From contig NC_089178.1 in assembly GCF_947507565.1 (NCBI RefSeq), forward strand, positions 1,736,001-1,800,000: a DNA stretch of 64,000 nt, in the 5' to 3' direction. A program made the position numbers and the translations under genes. The DNA is from Oscarella lobularis (taxonomy: Eukaryota > Porifera > Homoscleromorpha > Homosclerophorida > Oscarellidae). The notes beneath the pieces were generated by a model. The model did not search any database. It had not been told where the DNA came from and worked only from the letters and a program-made list of their open reading frames with translations. The first letter of the stretch is position 1. Each line of letters begins with the position of its first letter. Positions 14,320-26,821 of the stretch are shown piece by piece.

Positions 14320-15757
14320 ATGAATTCACCACGCGAATCAAGCCCCGCCGCCGGCGGGGAACGGGACGAATACATACGACTCGCAAAGGGAGACCGACAG
14401 GTCCAGCTACGACAAGTGGACGTTACTGTCCAAAAAATCATCCAGATTTTTGAGGTATGCTGCACTCTGGATTGATACTAGTCTCCTCGATCCTTTTCTC
14501 TCAGTTGCCTGCCGGAGAGATGTACCTCTGCATAGCCGGAGAAGAGGTGGAGAGGCCGATCTTCCCCACCTTCAGCACGGGAAGATTTGTGGGTTTAGAA
14601 CCCAGAAACGAATATCACATCGTTCAACGATCTGCGCCGCGGCACGACGAGCAACCTTTATCTGCCCCAGGACCCGCGGCGCAGCCAGGACCCGCGGCGC
14701 AGCCAGGACCCGCGACGCAGCCAGGACCCCCTCTGCCAGCCGCCGCATGGGCGCCGTCGGAAGGACAACCCCGCCTCCTTCACCCTTTTCCCATGCGAGG
14801 CGCCAGCAAATTTATGAAAGGGTCAGGCCGCAAGCGTAAGCTGACTTTCGAGTCAGCTGCTTCAGCCCAGCAGAAATTCCTTCAAAGAAAAATTGATTTC
14901 GTGACGGTCGACGTGGGAAACGACGGGGGGGTTCGCCGCGGGGCCCTTCGTAGATCGGAATTCCTGATCCTTGACGAAGCGACCATGAGCGTTCCTGTAG
15001 TGATCGCAGCGCTTACAGCTCGCCTCACGGAGAAAAACGTAATACAACCAACCGACGAAATTGTCTTGGTTAGCAAAGACCTTGCCGAAATTGGCGACGA
15101 CGAAGGCACTAGAAGTACGGAATATTTCCTCACAAGACGAATACTCATGACTGATTCCTTTTTGTAGACCTATTGTTCTGGAAGGCACCTAACCGAATCG
15201 TTTTAGCCGTTCTCAAGGACGAGCTAGAATACGCATACAAAGTAGCGTCCGTTGCAGCTACTCAAGCCGCTCAGGCCGTTGGATTCGTCACCCCGCCTGT
15301 GACACCACAGAGCGCAAGACGTGCGTGGACCGCAGCTCAGGGCGATTTACTTCTTCATCAGAAAGTGGACAAACTCCTCGACATGGCTACCGATCGCAGA
15401 GAAGAAGAACAAGGACTCCTTCGACAGGTCGTCGCACGGGCCAAGGAGATCTTGGACGCATTCAAATGCCCGATGTGCTTGACGAAGTTAGAAACGGGCA
15501 TCGTGATGAGCTCCTGCTGCGGGCAGGTTGCGGGATGCAAGCGATGCGTCGAGCGAGCGCTCCTTGATGACATGGACGCAAGGTGCCATCTCTGCCGAAA
15601 GAGGGCCGATTCGGTCTTCGTCGTCGATCCCACGGGAGGCCGCGACTGCAACTACTTCACGATCTTTCCGTGCCTGGACGAAATCGTGAAGAAGGCCAAG
15701 GAAGTGAAGGCCGACGCTCAGCAGAGCCTCGATCGCCTTCCGCGATCCGAGGCTTGA
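14320..15757 (+). CDS. RING-like zinc-finger protein, divergent partner of integrase gene
   Basis: Three exons: 14320-14454 (MNSPRESSPAAGG to VQKIIQIFE), 14505 to about 15113, and about 15170-15757; phases agree at both junctions. The N-terminal half (MYLCIAGEEVERPIFPTFST) is unrecognised. An 18-base repeat encodes a Pro/Gly/Ala/Gln tract of PGPAAQ units at 14670-14730. A basic RGASKFMKGSGRKRK patch follows, then a central helical region. Near the C-terminus is a RING-like finger: CPMC, then SSCCGQVAGCKRC, then ARCHLCRKR, with Cys pairs spaced like a RING but no obvious His. It is a possible E3 ubiquitin ligase. Its position back-to-back with the integrase gene suggests both belong to one mobile or domesticated unit. 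The function is unknown. Confidence 0.75.
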
Positions 15758-15779
15758 CGCGATCGCCTTCCGCGAAGAG

Positions 15780-15872
15780 ACTAAGAGTTGAGTTGAGTTG
15801 AGTTGCCTGGCATGACTAGAGTTGAGTTTTGCATGACTAGAGTTGAGTCTTGCATGACTAGAGTTGAGTAAA
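15780..15872. repeat. Short tandem repeats after the RING gene
   Basis: A gagtt pentamer run (gagttgagttgagttg) is followed by three copies of gcatgactagagttgagt. They lie immediately 3' of the RING gene and could mark the cassette boundary or simply be a microsatellite. Confidence 0.85.
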
Positions 15873-16340
15873 AAATAAAAAACGCCGCTTGTGTACGGCT
15901 CAAGCTTTGTTCGATGTGCCCTCTTTCGCCGATTCCGTCGTTGCGAGGCGATCGGCGATTCGGCGATAACATCTATATAGCGCACTTGATCTAGCTGAAG
16001 GTCACTTGGTCCTTAGAGCGCTCAGCTTAGAGGGGGGCCTCAGGCGACGCCACCGGCGACGCCTCGGGCTGCGGAATGCTCTTTTGCCCGCCGCATAACA
16101 GAGCAGGTGACGCCTACATAAGTACTTCTTTGGGAGACAATTCACGCCCCTAATTTAGAGGAAGCGTTTGAGACACGCCCCTAATTTAAAAATACTTGTC
16201 AACACGAATTATACTGGTCGTACCATTTCATTGGCTACTAGTTTTGCGTTTTCGGAAGTGGGTGGATAACTCGAAGGTAGACTCTCGCTTACAATGGCGC
16301 ATTGAATAGGAAAACTCCGTCTTTTTATTCACATTTAGTT
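15873..16340. other. No gene seen
   Basis: A small direct repeat acgcccctaattta occurs twice (near 16145 and 16175). No coding or RNA feature is supported. Confidence 0.5.
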
Positions 16341-16349
16341 TACAGGTCT

Positions 16350-16740
16350 GTGAATTTTCAGAATGAGAAAATGAATGAAGTAATGGGTCAAGTAGGAGGG
16401 CAACAAAACGATTATGCTGCTGTGGTTTTAAGAGGAGGGGCGTTTTTAAATAATAATAATGATAATAATAATAACATGAAAAATTCTACCTGGTATTTCT
16501 GGTTTCATGCGCGGAAGTTTTATAACACGGCCACGCCGAGAACCCCGACGAGCAGTTTTTCATTACGAGGTCTTGTTCAGGACCCCCGAAGAGAAGTTTT
16601 CATCATAAAGTCTTGCGAAGGAGGTCTTCCTCAGGACCCAAGAACCTAATGACAATTATTTAGGTAGTTACGTGTAAAACCATATGTCTCTTGTGCCTGT
16701 CCTCCAGCCAGCTGCCATGAATTGTCTTTTTGACCATTCC
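16350..16740. repeat. Degenerate duplicated segment, copy 2
   Basis: Counterpart of 11335-11900. It carries the gcggaagtttta / ccccgacgagcagtttttc units (three, degenerate) in one orientation only, so the foldback is absent. With copy 1 it brackets the integrase/RING pair in direct orientation about 5 kb apart. Confidence 0.7.
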
Positions 16741-17345
16741 TGCCTGCTCTTCTTCAAACCTTTTCACTATATGTCAAAAAATAAATAAAAGTAAACGCTA
16801 GCCGTTTGGCTACCTGACTTATAGCAAATATCATATGAAATCCTATGTCGTCAACAGATGTTCCATCCTGATAATTTCCTATGAGAATTTATACGATATG
16901 TACTAAAGAAGAGACTCGCCGTTCATGCCTGGCGAATAGACAGCAATGCCTGATAAAAGTCTTCAGACCCTCACCTCACCGGTGCCCTTCTGTTGTCGAA
17001 TAAAAAAAATTAAAAAAACACATTACACAGTGGGTCCGACGTTTTTGCTTACCTTACACAGAAAAGTTGAAAAAGCTTCAAGTGGCACTGCCTGCGCCTG
17101 CAAGAATAACAATTAGGGTGAGCTGAATTCTTTTAGGAGTTGTGCTTCGTTGTACTTTAGAATGGGTAGTCCATTTATGAATTTTTCTCCCTTCTCCTGC
17201 ATTTCAATCATGAATTTTTTCTATATAAAAATGACAGTTAAAAGTATCAAGTTCATTTATTTTGGGTGAAAATTGACTTATCTGACAAAAGAGCTTCGCT
17301 GTGTCGAAGACTTCAGCAAACGAGATGATGAGTGGAAGCGCTGAC
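16700..17345 (-). pseudogene. Exon-like fragments of an unidentified gene, copy 2
   Basis: Minus-strand candidate exons, from right to left: LPLIISFAEVFDTAKLF; KFMIEMQEKGEKFINGLPIL followed by KYNEAQLLK; AQAVPLEAFSTFLCK; NYQDGTSVDDIGFHMIFAIS ending at a donor (gtagcc, 16815); and KRFEEEQAGMVKKTIHGSWL ending EDR. Several have good acceptors, but at least one lacks any usable donor and phases do not all agree. I read it as a decayed or mis-resolved gene. The helical character of the second and last pieces is the only functional hint. Confidence 0.4.
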
Positions 17346-17349
17346 GATC

Positions 17350-19145
17350 TAAAAGACAGGATTTCAGGGCACTTTGCAACCCTAATTAGGGTTGGGCTAA
17401 GGGCTTGGGTTAAGCGTTCGTACGACGTATAGAAGTCTAGAGAAGAACAGCGACCATAGATTGGCTATTAAAGCAGCGTCTGCGCTGCTGAATAAGAATC
17501 GCGTAGGAATTCGCGAGTTCTGCTCTGCTGTGACTTGCCTACTGGTAATCTCGCTCTTACCGGCACAGTCGTCTTTCGCAAAGTTCCAAAATGATGCTCG
17601 AACGGTGGCTTTTCTTCCGAACAGCTTCTTCTCAATAAAAATCGATCGAAAACGTCTTGTGATAGCGTGCGCTACAGCTTTTTTCCTACATTTGAACGCT
17701 AATTGCGACTTCCATAAAAGGTTTTTTGTTTAGGTCGCTTTGAAAATAGATTTAAAACTACCTAGTCAATGAGTTGCGTAAATTGCAGTAAAATTGGTCG
17801 CGTTTTGTCGTCCTGAGACGAAAAGTGTCGATATCTTAGCCGTGAAGGAACGGATTCAAATGCAAATCTACGATTATACTACTTGCCTAGGTTGACATCA
17901 AACCATGCTAGTTTGCACTGGCTGCGATTGCGCTTTCGCAATTCGAGTTCGGCTCGGTCACATTTTCTAAAGGCTTTAGCTACCTTTATATAACACTACA
18001 CGGCTTTCGCCGTTAGTCGCCAATCAAGGCAATAACGCTCATTTTTACTTCTTTTGATGTATCTAATGTAGAATTAGTAGAAGAAACGATCTGCGCAAAA
18101 ATTTTTTGAATCTGACAATCCGTTCGAGAGTTATTAGCAATCAAAAAAACAGAAGTCCCGGATGTAAATTTCAAAATTTGATATCTTCTTTAATACATAC
18201 TTTCTCAAATTAAACTTACACTCAAACAAATTCATTATGTAGGTTCTTTTTGTGATCAAAAATTCAAAATTTTTGAGAATGTTATTTCGGAAATCAATAA
18301 CAGCAGCATTTTACATATAATTTTGAATATTTCGAAAACTTTATTACATTTCGAGATCTTTTTTTTTGCAGATGTGTTGGAGGATATTTGTACGCTTTTC
18401 AAGAGCAAATTTATTCGGTTTCAAAAAGTTTATTCTGAAAAATAATTTTTAAAAAATACAAAAAAATTCCAAAAAAATTAAAAATTTCTACAACTACTCT
18501 TCTTCATCCTAGGACCCTAAGAAAAATAACAGAGAAGAGATTGAGACAAATAAATTCAAAAGGTCTCTACAGCTTACTGATTTTCTTCGCAGCCGAGAGA
18601 CGGCTGCTGAGACGCTCCTTCGATGTCTTTTGCATTGCCTTATCCGCCTACGAAGTCAGAAAATATCTGTCAGAGAGACAGAATCGCCCGAGTTTCTACT
18701 TCCGGTTCGGATCGCGAGAGATTGGGCCCCGAAACTTAACCTACGCGCTATTGAGAAGCCAAAAACACGATCTAGAGCGATTCTAACCACTTTCGGAGGC
18801 CAGCGACGAGCCGAAGGGAAACTCCCGCGCAGCTCGCCTCTCTCGAACTCGGCCAATCGCTCCCAAAACTCGCCCAATCGCTCCCAAAACTCGCCTTACG
18901 GTCGGAGGAAGCGTTCGATTCGATCGCCGTTGGGCGAGCGGTCGACTTCGCTTCGTCAACCTCCCTGACCTCCCAGAATCCTTCTGTATAGCGCACGCGA
19001 AATGAAGAGGAAAGCCTATTCTAACGTTCCAAACATGTAAACGTGTGCATGCTGGGCCTACTATTTATATACATATGCGTGCATATATGTGCAGCGCGTT
19101 TTTATTGTTAGAATAGGGTTTTAGGTTGGCCGTTCTGTCCACTGA
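17350..19145. other. Long stretch with no gene seen
   Basis: Mostly AT-rich non-coding DNA (notably 18050-18530). Open frames at 17461-17733 and 18541-18996 have no family resemblance; the latter includes a tandem duplication of cgcccaatcgctcccaaaact. No tRNA, rRNA or recognisable transposase is visible. Confidence 0.5.
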
Positions 19146-19247
19146 CTGTCAAACCCTTTTCTGCGTTCGAAAGAGAGCGATCTAGATGCAGATTTGAAGT
19201 CATCCTATCAGAAAAAGATAGCGGATTTTGTCTTCTATGATCCTGAA

Positions 19248-20027
19248 ATGTCCGAGGTGCTGGACCATTTTAGTCCAGCTCAGCAACAGACTCAATGCAT
19301 CTTCTCAAAAACGGCTAAACTTTGGGGAGCTCAACCATGGGATACGACGTTGACATTCGGTAAGTAACGTTACATTATATGATGCAGATACTATCAGAAT
19401 CTAATACGAATATCTTTGGCAGAAGACAATGTTCGCCGGTAGGCTAAAAGAAAACTAAAACTTCATGTCACGCTTCCCTCGTTTAGGTCAATACCCATGT
19501 TCATAAAGTTCACCGTCATTGGTAAGTCATTGGGATTGGATGGATTTCTGTTTGAACTCCCCGCTGCTAACTACGGAAAAGATCCAACTACATTCGGCCA
19601 GGGAGTACATCGCCTACTGAAGAATCTGTCTGATGCAGACCCCGCTGGAGTGCATTGCATGAACAAGTCATATATCGATGGCAGAGGATGGTACTTTGAG
19701 TTCGATCGAGAGTCAATGTTCATTACGACGTTCTCCCCCTTCTATCCCTCTTCTCATTCGCGGTACTCATTTGAAGCGCCGGGTTGTTACGTGCTCTTTC
19801 AACCGGAGCATTCATTTGCTGCCCACAACATCGAACCGGACACACCGCATACGAATTGGGAGCACCCGGTAACAATACGAGACAAAATACGAGTTGCGTA
19901 CAAGAAAAACGGACGCGAGTATCTGATAAGAGACACCGTCTACTATCCCACATCCCACGACATAGTTAAGCCACTGGGCATCAATGATGAACCAGTGCAG
20001 TGGTGGAAAGGAGAAAAGCAAGAATAG
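19248..20027 (+). CDS. YqcI/YcgG-family protein
   Basis: It belongs to the YqcI/YcgG family, named from Bacillus proteins and found in bacteria, fungi and some protists; the biochemical role is unknown. Exon 1 includes PAQQQTQCIFSKTAKLWGAQ, exon 2 is a 16-base micro-exon (19423-19438, EDNVRR across the junctions), and exon 3 runs from about 19488 to the stop. Family-like signatures are GWYFEFDRESMFITTFSPFY, then SRYSFEAPGCYVLFQPEHSF, and DKIRVAYKKNGREY. The frame is open upstream to a stop at 19143-19145 and the only in-frame ATG is 19248, so the true start may be in an unseen upstream exon. Spliceosomal introns argue against contamination. It is convergent with COG5, 67 bases apart. Confidence 0.75.
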
Positions 20028-20094
20028 AACTAATTGTATTTTGTAGAGATCACTGTACTGATTCTGTCGTGCACCGCTTTTTTACAGAGCAATG

Positions 20095-23000
20095 TTAGTT
20101 AAATTTGGCGGGCTGAGGCGCCTCTCCTTTTTCCGCAGTTAACATTTCTACCATTACAAGATATTGCGAAGCGAATTCTCTTCGACCTTCGGCTCGAATC
20201 GCTCGCACGTACGACTCCAGAGTAGCACTTTGATGCGAGGATGTAACTGCTAATTTGAGCATATGAAACGTACGTACCTGATCATTGCCAGTCGGTCTCC
20301 CTCCGACGGATGTTCATCGAGCCACTTTGAATACTGACGTACGCTCCATCCAGCTAACTATAATAATATTGCTAATTAACACGGCTTCTTATTCGTGTAA
20401 ATAGCCAGTGTGTGTTACCTGATTAGGAGACTTGAGACTTTCCGGAGAGGCAGAGAATAGGAATTGAATGACTACACTAAGAGGCAGTTTTTTGTTGACC
20501 ACTAAGGGATTCGATGCCAAAGTGCCATAATCTGAAAAGAGTAAAGACCTGCAGGGGACGAGAAAGGATAAAAAAATTTAGAGCCCGTTAATACAATTTT
20601 ATAACGTCTACTTGAAGGCTCGTAGACGCTGATAGGACAAGCCCAAGTCGGTAGGCCGAGAGCAGAGTGGAGTCACGGCTAATTCAACCTGGAAAAAAAA
20701 CAAAACTTAACGTAGAAAAGTGCATTTCCAAAACAATAGCAGGACATCTTTCATGGCACAACTACTATTATTCATACCTGAGTAAAGTCAGCTGCCAATC
20801 GGAGCTTTCCTCTCTCTCCCAGCGGTCTAATTAGACTAACAAGACGGATAAAGAGATCCAAAATGCGACCAGCCATGCCAGATAGCCTTAGTGTGGTAAA
20901 ACGTGACCAAGAGAGGAAAGCGTGAAATATACAATTTACTTTTCTTCTAAGTAGTCGCTGCATTCATAATGCATTAGGTGGCTAGAATACATTCTCGATA
21001 TGAAATCCTAAACAGTTAAATCCAACTTGGGGTCACTTCTAAGTTCAAGGGCTCTCAATACCTTCAATTCTGCTATGTAAGCAGAACAGGGTGCATCAGG
21101 AACTTGATCAGATAAAAATGAACCAGAATCACTACAACGAGGACATTCCGACAATGGCTAATTGACGACACATCATGACTTACCCTGAAAAATCACCATC
21201 ATGCATCGAAAATAAAATCTCCTCAACAGTCGACGCGATCACATTCACAAGAACATCCGTTACCGTGCGAATGATCGAATCCGTATCCTACATGTATCAA
21301 TAGTAGTTTGTATGAATATAATTATTTATCCCGCTAACGTCGAGTGCAGTATGAATGACGCTATATACAGCTCCGGGCAGACTTAAATGGTTCAATAGAG
21401 ACTACGTTGCAGGAAAGCATCTGAGACTGTACAAAAAAAAGCGGAGATATAGGTGCACTTACAGACTTGACCTCTTGAATAAGAAAGTAAAGAGAATTGA
21501 CAATGGCCAAATTCGTCTTCTGTGCCTGAGTGGGAGCGGCGGAAACCTGTTTGGCATCATTGCCGTAAGAGACCTTGAGGAAAGAGTGTGCACACACTAG
21601 AGACATTTCTACTGCATAGTACATATACTGACCAATTCTTCTGCCTTTGCCGTTAACATTTTGATTGCTTTAGCTACGTTGTTAGAGACGACTTTAAGTA
21701 TTCTTTCATCAAAAGAAACAGCACTGAGCTCACTGTGAACAAAATCAACACCCTACATTATTGTACAGAAAGATAAGTAGTACCTTGCCATGATTCGAAC
21801 AATGCCAACAATGTCATCGCGACTGGGAGGATTTCTTGAACTGAGCGGAAACGCGACATTGACTGAATCAAGCAATCTCGAGAGCGATTTTGTGACGTAG
21901 GCCGCCTCAAATGAACTTAGCGTCTTGTCAAACGAACGAACAGACGAACATTCCAGGCACTGCGTGATACACACATCCTTGGGAGGATCAGTCGGAACCG
22001 CAGCAGCCGTCTGAACCACAATAGGAGGATTTTGACTCAAGCGAGAGCCAAGGTCAGTAAAGAGACGCAACAATTTCGGATAGTCGCTCTCAAAAGCCTG
22101 CTTAATAAACGTGGAAGCTGAAAAGAAAAGGCACATCTCAGACCCAAAAAACCGAGAGCCAAGAAGTGTATATAAGAACCGTGAGCAGCAACAGATAACT
22201 CTTCTCCAACGAGGATTAGTACTAACGACCAAAATGCGTCAAGAGTCGACTTATCCTGCAAAAAACCGGTAGTCGTATACCAAAGCACGTATCGTACGTA
22301 TTGTTGAACCTTGCAAAGGTCTTCGGCAAAAGCAATCTGAGTGACTGGATCGCGTTTCTTAGCAATGACCTTCTGTAAATGATAGATCTACAGACGAGAT
22401 CATTCCATATGGAGAAAGATGATAGAATTCGCTGACTTGTCGGAATGCCGTGTCAACAGAATTCGTCATCTGTTCCACGCGCGTCCACAGGTTAGCTCTC
22501 CACTGAGCCGAACTTCCCGGCGTCGGCATGCTAACCCTTCCCGGGCCAGATGAACCGCCACTCGAACCTATGAATACGTCAATAGGACACCACCAAAGTT
22601 TTCTCCAGAACTTAACCTGTCTTAGTTTGCGTGATTTGTATAGGATCCAAGCACTTTCGCACGTCGTCTTGAAGCCTATTCACCCAGAGACGACGCAGTC
22701 TCTCGACCCGCGTGACCAAGCAGTCGAGATTGTAATAGCACTGCAGAGCAGTACCTATGTGAGTTGGATTCTAGAAGTGATGCATCAGCAAGACGTCAAA
22801 GCAATGGAGACGCAGTCGGTTCTCTACCTGCGATTCTACACCGTTTATGAGCATCGTCTGCGCCTGTTTCTCTATTTCATCGCGTGCCTTGCCCACCCAC
22901 GCACGATCTTTTTCAACGACCTACAATAGTAAAGCATTTTAGTCTATGTGAAACGATACTTCGGTCTAACAAAGTCAGAGAGGATGTCTAGCTCTGTGCA

Positions 23001-23840
23001 TCTGCTCTTCTTCTATAGAGTTCTAATCAAGCATACCTGAATCCCTTTGAGATCATTGTCATTCAGGAATTCCACTATAAAGACAATGTCTCTATGAATA
23101 GAATCGTCCTCTTGTATGGTGGAGTACGTAGTTCATAGAGACTCTGCGCCGCCTTGGCTAAATCCCTATTTCCTCCTTGAAGCAACGTATGCAAGCGTTT
23201 GACGAGATATATAACTCGAATGACTTTTCTCAACAGATCGCAAGCAGACTAAGGCACATCGTCTCAGAAAGAAACGACGCTCTAGATAAATATTCTTGCC
23301 TGCAATCGTTGCAGTTGGGCCGTTCGAGTCATTATCTTTTCGAATGGCTCAATCACTCTGACTTTCATCCTACAATCAATATATACTAATTGCTGTGATG
23401 ATGATGAACGAAGAAAGGTCCTGCCTTTCAATTGCCTTTTGAAGGGAGTCGATTCGAGCCTGCATCATTTGAAGAACGCCTTCGAGCGTCTCGATTCCAG
23501 TCGCTTGAGACAACAAGTCAGAATGGTGGCTTACCACCTTGAGACAATAACACAAGGAGAACATTAGGAAAGATCCCATTTCAGACTATTCATAGTGCCG
23601 TAAACATTAGAATTTAATTCATGGACTACTACAGTTCCCGGAAGCCTACTACTAGGGACGATGCCACGTATAGCTTGATAGAATTGCCTGCGAATAAAGC
23701 TCTTTGTCCAACTTTTGTATTCCGGCGGCGAGCTTCTCTAGAGATTCGCCCACGACGCGACTCTGTATCGCCACGCTCGCGTACTGCTTTGCATCGAACG
23801 ATTCGTCCAGAAATTGATCAAACACGTCTGCAATAGACAC
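20095..23840 (-). CDS. COG5: Conserved oligomeric Golgi complex subunit 5
   Basis: COG5 is a subunit of the COG tether, which captures intra-Golgi retrograde vesicles. The start is [20 protein letters not shown], the family N-terminal motif, followed by [20 protein letters not shown]. Later anchors are [80 protein letters not shown], and a C-terminal [20 protein letters not shown]. About fifteen short exons lie in order with good splice signals. No break was noticed. NAMPT lies upstream in the same orientation. Confidence 0.93.
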
Positions 23841-24100
23841 TGTAAAGAGTTGTAGTTACGAAACGAATCCCACCGTCTCCTTCAAAGCGGCTGGAAGACA
23901 TTCTGAAGAACCCGAACAGCCCCGTATAACCTGTGAAAGGGCCCGGATACACAAAATGAAACAAACGTGACGTCACATTGAAATATACTTTTGTAAAGTC
24001 CACGACAGGTAAGTAGCAAAAATACGTCAAGAATGACACTGAGAATAAGCTAAAACTAGACTGAAGGATGTTCAAAATCTATCCACAGGTATAAACACCC

Positions 24101-26705
<2,605 letters not shown>

Positions 26706-26821
26706 GACAAAAAGAACGAATTTGATTCGCACAACAGTTTACTGGCTAATGCGCATGCGCGCTGAACCCACAGATCTCTCCCGTTTTTCCTCTGCTTGGC
26801 GCCGTCGCAGCGTGACCGGTC
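26706..26821. promoter_or_regulatory. Divergent promoter interval NAMPT / DENND1
   Basis: 116 bases between the two start codons. The interval includes aatgcgcatgcgcgctga, an NRF1-like site (GCGCATGCGC) typical of bidirectional animal promoters. Confidence 0.6.

Noticed and set aside
17461-17733. 90-codon plus-strand frame with a hydrophobic start
   Set aside because: It begins at a non-ATG codon (ttg), has no homology, and lies in a long non-coding stretch.
19248-20027. Bacterial contamination as the source of the YqcI-like gene
   Set aside because: It has spliceosomal introns with good signals and sits between normal eukaryotic genes.
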